DNA from: Corylus avellana
Taxonomy: Eukaryota > Streptophyta > Magnoliopsida > Fagales > Betulaceae
Assembly (NCBI RefSeq): GCF_901000735.1
Contig: NC_081547.1
Location: forward strand, 23,366,046 to 23,430,045
Direction of reading: 5' to 3'
DNA length: 64,000 nt
This document shows positions 21,888 through 35,000 of the stretch, one piece after another. The position numbers and the translations under genes were made by a program. Below the pieces are notes generated by a model. That model was not told the origin of the DNA. It saw only the letters and a program-made list of their open reading frames with translations, and searched no databases. Each line of letters starts with the position of its first letter. Positions within the stretch are counted from its first letter, which is position 1.

Positions 21888-22943
21888 ATGGCTGCGATTC
21901 AGAAACGAGAGCTCGAAGAAGATGAGGCCAGAAGAAGTCTTGATCTCAGAATCAAGGGTGGGCAAGAAGCGGAACTGAGTAGCCGCCACAGCAAAGAGGG
22001 ACCCGCCATAACCACCGAATCCATACCGTCCCCACCGGTGGAGGCGGCGGCGAATTTTGCGCCGAAAGAAGAGCCGGACACGGAGGAAATGTCACGTGCG
22101 ATGGTGGCGGTGCACGTGCCGGCGGGGATTCCGATGCGGATGGACAGAAAGGCGGTTGCGCTGCCGAAGAGAACGTCGACGAAGGACCGTCACACGAAAG
22201 TGGAGGGTCGCGGGCGGAGGATCCGAATGCCCGCCACCTGCGCGGCCCGGATCTTCCAGCTGACCCGGGAACTGGGCCACAAGTCCGACGGGGAGACCAT
22301 CCGGTGGCTCCTCGAACACGCCGAGCCAGCCATCATCGCCGCCACCGGCACCGGAACCGTCCCCGCCATCGCCATGTCCGTCAATGGGACCCTCAAAATC
22401 CCCACCACCTCCGCTCCCGACAGCGACACACCCGTTAAGAAGAAACGCAAACGACCAGCCAACAGCGAGTACATAGACATAAACGACGGCGTTTCGGTCT
22501 CCGCGGGGCTCGCCCCAATAACCACCGCCACCACCACGACGCAACAACAAGCAGCACAGGCAGTAGTACCTCAAGGGCTGGTACCCGTGTGGGCTATATC
22601 CTCGAACGCCGTCGTTCCCGGCACGTTCATCATGGTCCCGCCGACGATGGCCTCCATTGCCGGACCTTCGACCCCACCTCACATATTCACATTCCCAGCT
22701 TCCACCACGCCTCTGATAAACATTTCAGCGAGACCCATATCGTCGTTCGTGTCGTCCATGGCGAACATAGCGACACCTGTTCAAATCCAACCCAGCTGCT
22801 CCGCGGCTTCCTCCTCAAGCGCCGCTGCTACTATTACAACTAGCACTAGTGCTGCTACCACCACTCAGATGCTGAGGGACTTTTCGCTTGAGATTTACGA
22901 CAAACAGGAGCTCCAGTTAATGTCTCGCTCTTCGAAGCAGTGA
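21888..22943 (+). CDS. Class I TCP transcription factor (TCP9-like), intronless
   Basis: 351 aa. TCP proteins are plant-specific basic helix-loop-helix-like DNA-binding factors that bind GGNCCCAC/GTGGNCCC sites and control cell proliferation and growth. The TCP domain runs from about residue 94 ([20 protein letters not shown]) through the helices ending [15 protein letters not shown]. The shorter basic region and the block [16 protein letters not shown] are class I (PCF) signatures. A KKKRKRP nuclear-localisation stretch, SEYIDI and the C-terminal [15 protein letters not shown] are typical of the TCP9/TCP19 group. The ATG at 21888 (MAAIQKREL) is preferred over the in-frame ATG at 21840 because the family starts this way and the upstream residues look untranslated. 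The coding region is GC-rich. Nearby TCP motifs suggest possible self-regulation. Confidence 0.95.
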   Translation: MAAIQKRELEEDEARRSLDLRIKGGQEAELSSRHSKEGPAITTESIPSPPVEAAANFAPKEEPDTEEMSRAMVAVHVPAGIPMRMDRKAVALPKRTSTKDRHTKVEGRGRRIRMPATCAARIFQLTRELGHKSDGETIRWLLEHAEPAIIAATGTGTVPAIAMSVNGTLKIPTTSAPDSDTPVKKKRKRPANSEYIDINDGVSVSAGLAPITTATTTTQQQAAQAVVPQGLVPVWAISSNAVVPGTFIMVPPTMASIAGPSTPPHIFTFPASTTPLINISARPISSFVSSMANIATPVQIQPSCSAASSSSAAATITTSTSAATTTQMLRDFSLEIYDKQELQLMSRSSKQ

Positions 22944-23707
22944 AAACAGAAGCGCTTTCTGGATAGTTTTCCGGGGCGTTCATGGAGTCGCACGTGCGCG
23001 CGTGAGGCGTGGGGACCAGGTGTGCCGGTGGGGTCAAACAAAGACTCGGCAAAAGCAAAGAGAAAAAGAGGTGGTTGCTGCTCCGTGGACCGTGCGATGG
23101 GGCCACCTCATGTATTTTAGTCATGTGATGGTGGGCGCGGGCCCCAATGCCACCTTTCCCAATGCGGCCTTCGGTCCCTACCGCTGGGTTTGCTGGGTCG
23201 ATGGAGATGGCCACGTGTCCGTGGAACATAGAGCTCCTTTTTTTCTTCTTTTTTTTTTCCTCTGGATCACGTGGGGTCTTTTATGGTGGGGGTCCAACTG
23301 ATTGGCCTGCAAGAGAGAAAGAGAAGGAATCAAATGCGCCTGATCTCAAGGGTTAAGATGGGTTCTGGTTTTGCATTTTTGTATATGTTTTTTTTTAACG
23401 GTTTAGATTTAATTTTAAATTTTTAGAGAAAAGAGTAAAATTAGATCCGGAGCGTTGTTACTTCTTAGGCTTTGGGATACTTTTTTATATTAATTTTGTC
23501 ACGCTTTTATAAGGGATCATACTTATGTTATATGCTCTGATTACTAATTAATGTGGGTGATAAAAAATTAAAAAAAAAAAAAAAAAATCGACTAATTCAC
23601 TAACCCCATATATTCCATTGGCCAGCAATTTTAACAGTATAGCTAAACTTAGCGAATATGATGGGTTTTTAATCGACAACAAATTTGGCGTTGTTATTTA
23701 CTGTAGA

Positions 23708-23849
23708 ACATTAAATAAATAAAAGTAATAGCTTTTAAAGATAGTTTAATCGGTTAAGGATAACGTTTTATGAAGCGTACATTAAATAAATAAAAATAAT
23801 AGTTTTTAAAGATAGTTTAATCGGTTGAGAATAACGGTTTATGAAGCAC
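23708..23849 (+). repeat. 71 bp tandem duplication including a SINE head
   Basis: Units 23708-23778 and 23779-23849 both start acattaaataaataaaa and contain agatagtttaatcggtt and tatgaagc, with a few mismatches. Confidence 0.85.
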
Positions 23850-23925
23850 AAATTGCCAGTTTGATTTCTATTTCTTGATTACTAGTATAAATTTTTTTTT
23901 TTTGGTGCGAATATGTTAAAAAAAT
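23803..23925 (+). mobile_element. SINE copy 3 (plus strand)
   Basis: The second unit of the tandem duplication continues as a full SINE: agatagtttaatcggttgag (A-box-like), tatgaagcacaaattgcc, cagtttgatttc (degenerate B box), then an AT-rich tail. The wording matches the reverse complement of the SINE at 10778-10901. Both flanks are aaataaataaaa-type sequence, so the duplication cannot be delimited exactly. Confidence 0.6.
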
Positions 23926-24240
23926 AAATAATAAATAAAATAATGATTCTCCACAGTAACTTTTTGGTTCCACCTCTTCACCCAAAACATTTATCATTTC
24001 TCTTCTTCATCACTGTCTTGAAATGTGAACAATTTGGCAGCATATGTGAATATGTAGATTGTTTCTCAGGATAAGTCGAACTTATTGATTATTAGAGTAT
24101 GATTATTAGAAAAAATTAACTAGAATATGATTATTAGAAAAAATTAATGTTTTAAAATATGAGTGTCGACAAGAATATAATAAAAAAAATGAGAATTAAC
24201 ATTTTAAAAAAATTACACCATAAAATAGAGAATAAGTAAG

Positions 24241-24680
24241 AGAGTGCGGAGGCCTTAGGGGTGGTTCAGCCACTTTAAGGGCAATCCTCAATTTTTTTTT
24301 TTTTTTTTAGGGTTTAAGCCTTTTAGGTGTGACTGAATCACCCTATAAGGTAGTTTTGGCCATCCCAAATCGGTCATATAATGGTTGTCGGACCATCTCA
24401 TGGGGTTGTTTTGCCCACCCCTAAAAGGCTTAAATCCTCAAAACAAATTTGAGGGTTACCCTTATGGGTGGCCGAATGGGGGTGGTTTGGTCACCCCCAA
24501 ACCGGGCGGCCAAAACCACTCTAGGCCAAACGGTGGTGGCCGAGTCACCCCAACGTTGTTGGGGGTGGTTTCGACCACCTCCCATTTTGCAAGTTGGGGG
24601 TGGACGGCCACCCTCATTGGCCAAAAATGGGGGTGGCTAGCAACCCTCATTGGGCACAAAAGCCGACCCTCAATTTATTT
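24241..24680. repeat. GC-rich block of ggtggcc/ggccacc palindromes
   Basis: A run of alternating ggtggcc- and ggccacc-type words, the same style as the centre of MITE A (15560-15880) and MITE D (25930-26155). The phrases gcctttt/aaaggctt at about 24320 and 24427 are inverted. Open frames on both strands here are consequences of composition. Likely a transposon interior whose ends I could not define. Confidence 0.5.
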
Positions 24681-24744
24681 TATTTTATTATTTTTTTTTA
24701 GTTTTTTTTTTTAATTATTTCAATTTTTTATTCATTAAAAAAAA

Positions 24745-25105
24745 GAATGAAAAATGCAAAATCAATTCTTATGGTTTATCAGATTTGCAATTAACTATAT
24801 GTGGTATCAAAATAAATTTAGAGGTCCCTGAGGTATGCCAAAAAAAATATCTTAGTCCTTAAGCCAAATTTCGTTCACTCACTTAACAGATTTTGATAAC
24901 GTCAAAACCAATAAAATTGTGACATTTGTCATATTTAAGTCAGTATCATACTAACAAAATATGTTAAATTAGTGAACATAATTTGACTATAAGGAATAAA
25001 TTATTTCTTTGGCATACCTCAAAGACCTTTAATTCATTTTGATATCATAGAAAGCTAATTGTAAAATCAAGTAAACCATATGGACTAATTTTACATTTTT
25101 TCCTC
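24745..25105. mobile_element. MITE with about 100 bp inverted ends
   Basis: The left half (gaaaaatgcaaaatcaattc ... gaggtatgccaaa) is mirrored by the right half (tttggcatacctc ... aattttacattttttcc). Arms are about 100 bp with several mismatches, a total of about 360 bp, and no coding capacity. The target duplication is unclear in the A-rich flanks. Confidence 0.7.
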
Positions 25106-25697
25106 CAAAAAATTTATTTATTTATTTTTTATTGGGATATATGATACTTGTGTTGATTGGGCTAACTTGGCGATACATTAGTTTAATTGACAGAATGTTG
25201 ACTAAGGTATTAACCCCGCCTTTATCGATAACAAATGTACTATATCTAATATAAATTTAAACCTAAGTGAGAAAATAAAGTCGTTAAAAACCAAGTACTA
25301 ATAAGGTAATTAACCCTAAAAGACACTGAAAACCAAGGGATATTCAGAAATTTCAATTTTGGAAAGTCTAGCAATTGGTAAAGTTTTAAGGACTTTAATT
25401 AGGAAAGAGAAGGGAGGAGAGCTATCCAGAAAATAAAATTATGGGTAAAACAATCTTTTCTTAATTGTTTGAAAAGTTTAGATTAAAGAATTTTTCTAAG
25501 CAAGGTTAGGTGATAAATTATAGGATTTTAGATGAAAGGGAACTTTTTCCATATGACAACATCTAGGTATTTAGAGAACTTTTGAGAGTGCATCTCCTTA
25601 GCAAAATAAACTTTCTTTATTATTATTATTATTTTTTTATGCATTATGCATGTATAAGACTATATACATCAGTCATAATTTGACATATTTAATTAAA

Positions 25698-26375
25698 GGA
25701 AAAATGTATAATAAATCTCTGAGTCAACCCTTCAAAATTTTAATATCCTTAAGTTTTTTTTCTTCGAAAATTTAGTCTCTAAGTCAATTGAAATGATAAT
25801 AAAATCATTGCTGTTTAAATTTTTTAACAAACGTTAAAGAAATTCAAAATGCACCGTTTTACTCTAATAAAATATTAATTTGTATTAATTTAATTTAAAA
25901 AATTAAATCTAAAAAAAAATTAAATTAAGGGTGGTTAGGGGTGGCAGCGCCACCCTGGCTACCACCCAACCCCTATGGGGTGGCTTGCGGCCCCAGGGGG
26001 TTTGAGGTGGCCCTCAAGCCACCCCCCAAACTCTAGTGGTCACGCCTCTAGGGGTTTGGGTGGCTCATGGGCCACCCAACATCCATGGGGTGGCCTGCGG
26101 GCCACCCCAAACCCCCTGGGAGTGGCCGCAAGCCACCCCTGGCCACCCTTAATTTTTTTAGATTTAATTTTTTAAATTAAATTAATAAAAAAATAATATT
26201 TTAATAGAGTAAAACGGTGCGTTTTAAATTTCTTTAACGTCTGTTAAAAAATTTTAACGGTAAAGATTTTATTGTCATTTTAATTGATTTAGGGACTAAA
26301 TTTTCGGGAAAAAAAAAAACTTAAGGATATTAAAATTTTGAAGGGTTGACTCAGGGATTTGTTATACATTTTCCC
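25698..26375. mobile_element. Mutator-like MITE D with about 230 bp inverted ends
   Basis: The arms (ggaaaaatgtataataaat... and the complement of ...gttatacattttccc) stay alignable for about 230 bp, including gagtcaacccttcaaaatt and caccgttttactc on both sides. Flanks ttaattaaa (25689-25697) and ttgattaaa (26376-26384) form a 9 bp duplication with one mismatch. The centre (25930-26155) is GC-rich ggtggcc filler. Confidence 0.8.
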
Positions 26376-26876
26376 TTGATTAAATTGATCAAACCTTCAA
26401 CCTTTAACTCGTTAATTTTGTATTGGATTCATGTTAGGGTCGCAGGCCATATCAAAAATAGCTAGCCCTTATGTCGTATATCAGGTTCGAGTCTTACCGA
26501 GACATAGGTACAAGACTATATAAATAAACCATATTCTGACTAATTTAATTAATCGGGTCATATTCCTCAATCATAACCCACTAATTTTATGTTAAATTCA
26601 TAAATTATTTAAAAAATTGTCAGCGCTACTTTAAATAATCCCATCTCAAAATCTTTCCTCCAAATATATAAGAGATGTCCAAATTAATATTTAGAGTTTT
26701 TTCTAATACACCATCTATTTTTACCTCTCCATTTTTTTCCTGTGAAACCGTACAAATAACCATCATTGGAGAGTGCTGATGACACCCATTGTGGCGCGTG
26801 GAGCTCATAAGTCATATCCCTTTTTCTGCTGGCCACGTATGGGGGAGACGCTTATCACCATTCACTACATCTGAAC

Positions 26877-27172
26877 GTGGGGCCCAACACACCACCATAA
26901 GAAAACCCCATCTATTTGTGGGCCATCACCATGGCTAAGTGATGGACCAGCCAACCCCCTTCAAAAAGCGGGGCTGAAAGATAAAATGGACGGTTGGGAT
27001 GATCTGAGCCGCTGAATTCAATGATATTTATGTTTGTGGCCGCTTTTGCAGCCTTTTCCTGGGTCTGGGTGGCCCCCGTGGGGCCCACCATTATTTGTCC
27101 CTAGCTGAGGCCCACTGATGGACTAGGGTCCACTTAAAAGTTGGTGAGAATTTGGAATAGGCCCGGGCCCAC
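26877..27172. promoter_or_regulatory. Second cluster of TCP-type motifs
   Basis: GTGGGGCCC at 26877-26885, GGGCCCAC at 27081-27088 (inside gtggggcccacc) and GGGCCCAC at 27165-27172. Together with surrounding GC-rich, non-repetitive sequence (26780-27180) this looks like a regulatory island, about 4 kb downstream of the TCP gene. Its target gene is unknown. Confidence 0.3.
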
Positions 27173-27716
27173 ATTACAACAGCATATGCATCTTATCCAA
27201 TTGCTTGTTTATTCAAAAAAAAAAAATAAATAAATAAAAAAAATTGCTTGTTTGTTTGATATTTGTTTTTCTTTTCAACTTTTTAGGTCAAACATTGAAA
27301 AAGGAAAAATATAAAGAAAAAAAAAATCATGGTTTCTAAAAGTGGTGTTTGTGCAAATGAGACCCTTAAAGTTGTTTTAATTTTTTTTAATTTTTTTTTT
27401 ATAAAGATTTTAACTATTTCAAGTGAAATTGAGATGATTTAATGAAATGTCAAGATTTTGTTCTGTTGCATTTCATGGAATACATGGTACCACATCATTT
27501 AAAAAATTTTAAAGAACTTGTCAATATGTATTCATCATAGAGAAGTACTAAGGAGCCAAACAAATAAACTTAAAAAGATTTTTAAATTGACGTGATAGAC
27601 CGTGAGTGACAGACAAGAGAGAGAATTGCATTTTTTTTTTTTTTAATTTAAAAACACTTGCCACATCAATTTGAAAATTTTTTTAGATCTATTTGTTTGA
27701 CTCCCTAGACACTCTT

Positions 27717-27748
<32 letters not shown>

Positions 27749-28184
27749 CTGCGAATCCTTTTAATTTTAATTAATTTCAAGTGAAATAGAGACGATCCAA
27801 AAGGTTGAGAAAATGCTATGTTTAAATTTGTTTACAGCCTCTCCTTTAGCATTCATGTTCAAAGCACACAAACAAGTTGTAGTACCCCCTTTTTCTCATG
27901 TAAGGATTCTCTGCAATTACTTGCCAAAAAGTAGATGATAGAGAAAATTGTGGCACTCGTACGAGGGAGGGCTCCTGCCTAAATAAGGACCCCCATAGGC
28001 CATAGGTGATAGGCCCCCCCTCACATCCCTGCCCAATTACTTAGCGCAGGTAGAAAAATTGGGGACCCCCCCGGGCACCCACCCCCCCTCGCTCTACATA
28101 TTTGTACAATGTTGAAAGGGTATTTTTGGACTCTTCAAGCAGGTTTTTTTTTTTGTTTTTTTTTTGCTATTACCTTTTTTTCAA

Positions 28185-28520
28185 TCAACTAATCAATTAC
28201 AGTGCATTGTCACTTTATCTCCATGAACTGACAACTCTACTGCCAAACACCATCAAACTACCATTTTATGCTCAAAACCTCCATTCCGTCAGTCAAAGGC
28301 GTTAACTCAGATAGTCAACCCGTCACTTTGCCCCCATAAACTACCACACATTGTCATTTTGCCCCCATAAATTACAACGAATTGTTACTTTGACCGTCTG
28401 AATTAACACCTTTTACTAATAGAATGAAAGTTTTGGCACAAAATGGTAGTTTGATGAAATCTAGCACAGTAGAGTTGTCAGTTCATGAGAACAAAATGAT
28501 AATGCGTTATCGTTGATGCG
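28185..28520. mobile_element. MITE with about 100 bp inverted ends
   Basis: catgaactgacaactctact ... catcaaactaccattttatg on the left is mirrored by caaaatggtagtttgatg ... agtagagttgtcagttcatg on the right. The inside carries short repeats of tttgcccccataaa. The total is about 335 bp; ends are approximate. Confidence 0.7.
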
Positions 28521-29060
28521 AGGAAAAGATAATTATTTTTATTTTATTTTATTTATATATATTATTATTATTATTATTTTGTGGCAGTTTGCATAAGCAT
28601 TTATGGACTAGTAAGATCTCTCTTAGTGCATGAAGAAAAAAGTGTGCCAGAAATAAAACCAATACTTTTCTTCCAGGATGGCCTGTCAGATAAGAATTTC
28701 CTCATCTTACTTAATATTCTGAACCTTCATCTTACTCGAAGCAGTGAAGCCCCAAACTAAATTGTAATCTTCTAACACAAACTTCTTATTGTATGGTTGT
28801 ATATAAAGTATACATCAAATACCTAAAGGTGCTTTGAACACACAAAAAAATCTGACTGATTCTTCTTTCGGGTATGTTGTCCTGTGATGTAATTACAATG
28901 AAAAAAATTGTAAAACACTATACTAAAAGAACAAGAAGGAAAAGAAAAAGAACTATACAGCATTATGTGTTTCAGACACACAACAAATACATGCCACAAC
29001 TGTACTTTCTTTTACTCTTTAATTTCATTTGGTACCAAGTAGAAGCTGGATGCAATCTGC

Positions 29061-32000
29061 TCAGATCGTTAGGTTCTCCTGAATGGCAATAAATGACCCC
29101 ACTATACTTCCTCCCACATCTGGGAAAGTTTCACATCCAGGAAGGGGCCTCACCTTGCCCTTTCGATCAACTTCAACTGGGTATTTTAATAGGTGGCCCC
29201 TCAACTCCGTGACATCGTCAGCAGCAAATTGTTTCCAGTTCGCCTCACCCAGCGATCTAACCCTTCTCACACAGTCGATAGACTCTGGTTTAGTGAAGCA
29301 GTCCTCAATACCTCCAGTATGCTCTGCCCATAATGACATCCTATATCCATGAATCTGTGAAGTACACATTCACAACATGAAACGGCGAGTCGGTTATGTA
29401 TGCCTAGTCAGGGTATTTAACAATTAGTGACAGAGATAAAATAGTAGCATTTAATGTAGCAAGTGAACCAGTTATGTTAAGAGTCCTACACAGATATGTT
29501 TTTGGTGTATCTAGAATGATGTTACTGACTTCATTACTATTGAGGCAAATATCACCTTTCTTGGCAATGACAGCACTTTGTTTTGTATACGCCGTTTTGT
29601 GATCATTCCAATCTAGAGTATTTGTGTGCCGTTTTGGAGAATAAATTGAAAATTTTCATTCCATGGAACATCAAACTGTCCCATTAACATTTCTAACAAA
29701 AAATGAATACATTTACTTTAGGGCATATTTATTCACTTGATCATTGTGGTTTAACGGGTTTGGTGTGTTTTGATTGAAACCTCAATGTCACAACTGAACT
29801 TTTCAATGTGTACGGGTGAAGGTTGTCTTACCTACCTAGAGAATCAGATCACACTGTTTAGAGATTGAAGCTTGATTGACTAGCTAAGCTTGATCACACT
29901 AGCTTAGAGAATCAGATCACACTGTTTTGAAGCTTGATTGATATAAGCCCTCTTGCCTCCCTCTATATCTAAGTGACCATGTGATAAAGTGACTTAAAGC
30001 AGTAAACTGAACTACTAAACTTTCTGTTAGAACGTACGTTATTATTTATATTTTTAGTTAAAAAAAGAAACTTATATTTCCAAGAAATTCTAAAATTTTA
30101 AAGCATTCCTGGTTTGTTTCCAGAGAATTCCCAGCCCATGCAACTGCAAATGACTAGCCAAAACAAAATCTAACATTTTGGGCTTAGAATACCACATTAA
30201 AAAGAATGATTCTGTTATTTTACTTGATGATTGCCTTATATGATGTCTCTGGAGGGAAATAAACCATTGTAGGTTTGAGGACCATGAAAGGACCTTAGTG
30301 GTATGAAAGGCATTATTCTTTAAGATTCTCTTTCTTTTAGTATTTCGAACTTTCTTGTTTTCTCATATCTCTTTTCCACCACTAGCTAGGCTTCTCTCTT
30401 ATATACTCCTTGTGTACTTAGGTTGCGCCTTTGCGCTTTTTAATGAATATGTGATTACTTACAAAAAATTGAGATACATTGCAGACATGCAATTTGATGA
30501 ATTCAATGTTTGGTCCCACGGATCGATTGGTAATGTATTTTTTAGTAAAGAATGTTGCACATAAAAAGCAAGCATTAGCAGTTATTCATAAAAGCCAGGT
30601 ACTATATAAACAACTAAATATGAAAGAAATAATTCTTCCTACAGATACCAAATGCAAGTCACAAGCTACTGAATGAGCATGTCTCTGATATCTTTGTACT
30701 TCAACCAAACAGCATTCAACAGCAAAAAAAATAAAATAAAAAATAATGGTCTACACCTAATGTTTCAGACAAAAACCATATCCTTTATGCTCTGAAAAAC
30801 CTTGGGACATGAATCTTCCTGAGGATTTCACTGTAATGAGGAAAGATATGTTTTGCATTCCCAAGAAATTGTTTTTTGGAAGGAGAGGTGAGCATTGGGA
30901 TAGTATCAATGTTTAAGAAAACAAACATATAATAAACATTTTTACATCTCAACTGTTTTTATTCTTTTTAATAATAATGGTCCCTTTTTCTGTGAATAAA
31001 TTACCACTGGTGAGTTTCTGCATATAAAATGCAAAGGAAAGCGAAAAAAAATGGAACTAATCCTTTTATTACCAAATAGCTACGTAAGTAACAATGGTTA
31101 CCTGTCCACGCGGATTAGAAAGTTTTCTTGCCCAGGTATTATGAGGTTGATAAGCTCCCATTGCAATCTCAGTGTCCCTAGTGCCCTCCATGGAGCGCTG
31201 GTTGATGTTTGCAGAACCCAATATTACATATTCGTCATCTACTATCATGCCCTTTGAATGAACATAAATCATAAATCGTCGGGTTTTTCGACCAAGTGCC
31301 TGGGAACACCAAGAAACAACACATATAAGTACTTTTTCTACATAAAGAGCACATCTGAAGGAACCAGAGGAACTATAATTGGGAATCTTTGTAAGTTCAA
31401 AGGAGTATCTGGATCTCCTACTCCTGTCAAAAGTTAAAGGAATGCCTATATGTATATGAAATGAAACATCCTACATGTTAGAAAAATATATTGTATGGGT
31501 ATTTTGGTCTTTGTACTCTATGTTGGTTTATATATATATGCAGTATGAGGGGAGTGTGGCTGTGTGATGATTGACACAGCCCCATATTCTATTCCCTTAT
31601 TCTATTCTGTCCACATGGTATCAGAGCAGTAACAATTCTCTCGTACCTGCTCCATATTTGCCATTTTTTTTTTCTTCTCTTTTCTCAACAAAAAAAAAAA
31701 AACAGTTGAATCCAGGAATACAGGATTCTGGTTGGGCTTCATGCCCATAAACAGGGGCAGGTGAAGTCGATATCATCGTCCTTAAGGGTGTGATGTCGTC
31801 GTCATCGCCGCCGTCAAGCTTTTCGTCGTCTGTGTTGGGGTGTGCGTTCTGTCAGGAAGTATGAGTGTGGGTCTTGACGTGGTCTGTGCTGGTTGGTGAT
31901 GCACAAGGTGGCCGGCGTACATGGTGGTCATCGGAAAAAAAAAAAAAAATTTCTTGAAGTTGAAAAACATAAAAACAAAAAAAAGGTTACTTTTTGTCAT

Positions 32001-35000
32001 CAATTCATTATGTGGGTTCAGTTTTGGTATTTTCGGAGTGGTCTGCTGCTTCCGGTGAGTGTGGGCCGTCTCCGGCGAAGCTCCGGTGAAGTTTTTTTTT
32101 GCCGTATTTACACTGGTTCCTCTCTCTTTCTCCCTATTTTACTGATTGGCATTGGTTGAGCTGGTTTTTGCCATTTTCCAGCATTGTTGCTGTGTTGCAT
32201 TGGGGTCTTTCAATTAGTTTTGAGTGGTTGTTCTCCTACTTATTTGTTGTGTTACTGTGGTGGAGTCTTTGCTCCTTTGTTGATTGATATTATGGCTGCT
32301 AAACCTGAGACTACCTTAGTTAATACTCCTATGACTTATGTGAAGCTCAATGGGAAGAATTATAGTTATTGGGCAAGGTCTGTTGAAGTTTTTCTCAAAG
32401 GCAAGCGCTTGTTTACTCACTTAACCTCATTGAGTCTCACCTTGGATCCTCATGCATCTACTTACCCACTGCCAAGGACATTTGGGATCATCTCAGTCAC
32501 ATGTACTCTGGAACTGGGAATATCACTCGGATTTATGAAGTGTGTAAACAATATTTTGGGCTTGAACAAGGTACTCAAACTGTGGATGAGTATTACAACC
32601 ATGTTGTGGCCATTTGTGAGGAGAGAAACTTGTACCAACCACTCTCTACAGACCTGAAGAAAATGGAAAAGCAACGTCAAGATGTGGATGTGGTTCGGTT
32701 CCTTCTTGGTTTGAAACCCGAGTTTGAGTCGGTTAGTGCGCAGATTTTGGGTGGTTCTGAACTTCCCTCACTTCCAGAAGTCTTTTCTCGGATTCAGCGT
32801 GCTACTCTCACTGACCATGGCTCTCAGATGAGTTTTGAGCGTACTGGTGAGCGCATTGCTTTTGTTGCTACCCGTGGCAGTTTTGGTGGGTATCGTGGTG
32901 GTCGAGGTGGTCGTGGTGGCCATGACTCTCGAGGCGGTGGTTGACCTGGTAGTCGTGAGCATCGCAAATGTACTCACTATGGCCGTCCTAATCATTCAGT
33001 GAATTCTTGTTGGGATTTACATGGCAAACCACCCGGTTTTGCCAATCAGGCTGTTTCTTTCGAGGATTCTCCAGCTATTTCTGGACCACCTACTAGTTCA
33101 AGTTCTACTCTGGATTATGATCTCATCTCCATTCCGAAAGATGAGTATGCTCAGTTTTTGGCTCATAAGCGGGCCACCTCCACTTCCACTGCTACTCTTG
33201 CTCAGTCAGGTACTGCATCTCACTGTCTCTTATCCTCCACTCGCAACCCATGGATTATTGATTCCGGTGCCAATGAACATATGACTGGTTCGTCTACTTC
33301 TCTCTCTGATTATCATCCTGTTACTGCACCCCACAGTGTCACTCTAGCTAATGGTTCCCTTTCTACTGTAGCCGGCTCTGGCCATACACATCTGAGTCCA
33401 AATATTGAGTTGTTGTCCGTTCTACATGTTCCCGGTTTTCCGTTTAATTTATTATCTATTAGTAAAATTACCAAAGCTCTTAACTGTTCTGTTAGTTTTT
33501 ATCCCTCTTTGTGCATTTTTCTGGATCTCAAGACGCGGAGGATGATTGGTAGTGGGCATGAAGTTGGTGGCCTATATTATCTGGATCTCTCACCTTCATT
33601 TCCCTCTCGTGCTTTGCAGTCGTCAAGTTCAGCTCTTCAGTGGCATTGTCGCCTTCGTCATCCTTCCCTTCCTGCGTTGAAGCATCAAGTCTCAAGTCTC
33701 CGTCATGAGTTGTCTGTGTCGTGCGAAACGTGTCAGCTTGGCAAACACCATCGTGTTTCTTTTCCGTCAAGAGTTGTTAGTTGAGTTTCTCATCCTTTTG
33801 AGTTAGTTCATTCTGATGTATGGGGTCCTATGAAGATCGAGTCCAATAAATTTCATTATTTTGTAACATTCGTGGATGATTTTTCCCGTATGACTTGGTT
33901 ATTTTTAATGAAAAATCGTTCCGAGTTATTTTCTGTCTTCCAAATGTTTCATAATATGATTAAGACTCAATTTTCTCAAAAAATTCGTATCTTGCGTTCT
34001 GATAATGCCAAAGAATACACATCTAGTTCTTTTGCCACTTATTTCTCTGATAAAGGCATTATCCATCAAACCTCATGTGCTCATACTCCACAACAAAATG
34101 GTGTGGCTGAACGTAAGCATCGTCATTTATTGGATGTTGCACGTTGTCTCTTGTTTTATATGCATGTCCCCAAACATTTTTGGAGTGAGGCAGTCCTTAC
34201 TGCTTGTTATCTCATTAATCGGATGCCCTCCTCAGTCTTAGATGGTGTTTCTCCTCATTCACCCTTGTACTCTTCTTCACCTCCGTTTGCCTTACCACTA
34301 AAGATTTTTGGGTGTGTTTGCTATGTTCATAACTTGGGTCCTGGCTATGATAAACTTGATCCTCGCTCTACTAAATGTGTCTTCCTTGGTTATTCCACAA
34401 CTCAAAAGGGATATCGTTGTTATAGTTCTGTTCTTCATCGCTACTTTACTAGCGTTGATGTCACATTTGTTGAGTCTCTTGCCTATTTTCTTGTTGATGC
34501 GTCTTTCAAAGCGTTTACCCTTGAGCCCAATGTCACGTCTGTTCCGCTGCCTGTTCCATATCTCTCTGAGTCTATCGTGTTGCCTCCATGCTCTTCTGCT
34601 CCTCTCTAGGTTTATACACGTAGGCCACGTCTATCAGCTCCTGCACCTCCACCATCATCCATCCCGTCTTCGGATCCGCTGTCACCTGCATCTAATTCCT
34701 TGCCCATTGCCCTAAGGAAAGGTACACATTCTTGAACTACTGCACATCCTATCAGTCAATTTGTATCTACTTGTTCTTTGTCTCCTTCATATTCTTGCTT
34801 TATTTTCCATCTTTCTACTGTTTCCACCCCAAAGACAGTGCATGATGCTTTATTTGACTCTGGTTGGAGGCAAGCTATGGAATTGGAAATGAAGGCCTTG
34901 CATCAAAATGGTACGTGGGAGCTTGTTCAATTACCACCTGCTAAGAAGCTTGTTGGTTGCAAATGGGTTTACACGGTTAAGTTTAATCCTGATGGTTCAG

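Larger units (their letters stand above)
22944..29060. other. Gene-free stretch between TCP and phospholipase D
   Basis: The first 450 bp include the TCP 3' UTR. The rest holds a tandem duplication and SINE (23708-23925), a GC-rich ggtggcc block (24241-24680), three MITEs (24745-25105, 25698-26375, 28185-28520), a TCP-motif cluster (26877-27172), an AT microsatellite (27722-27748), a C-rich stretch (28005-28090) and finally the phospholipase D 3' UTR (from about 28600). No gene is visible; the open frames are chance frames in repeats. Confidence 0.5.

Noticed and set aside
24385..24714. Open frame of 109 codons
   Set aside because: Lies in the GC-rich palindromic block with competing frames on the other strand; no recognisable protein.
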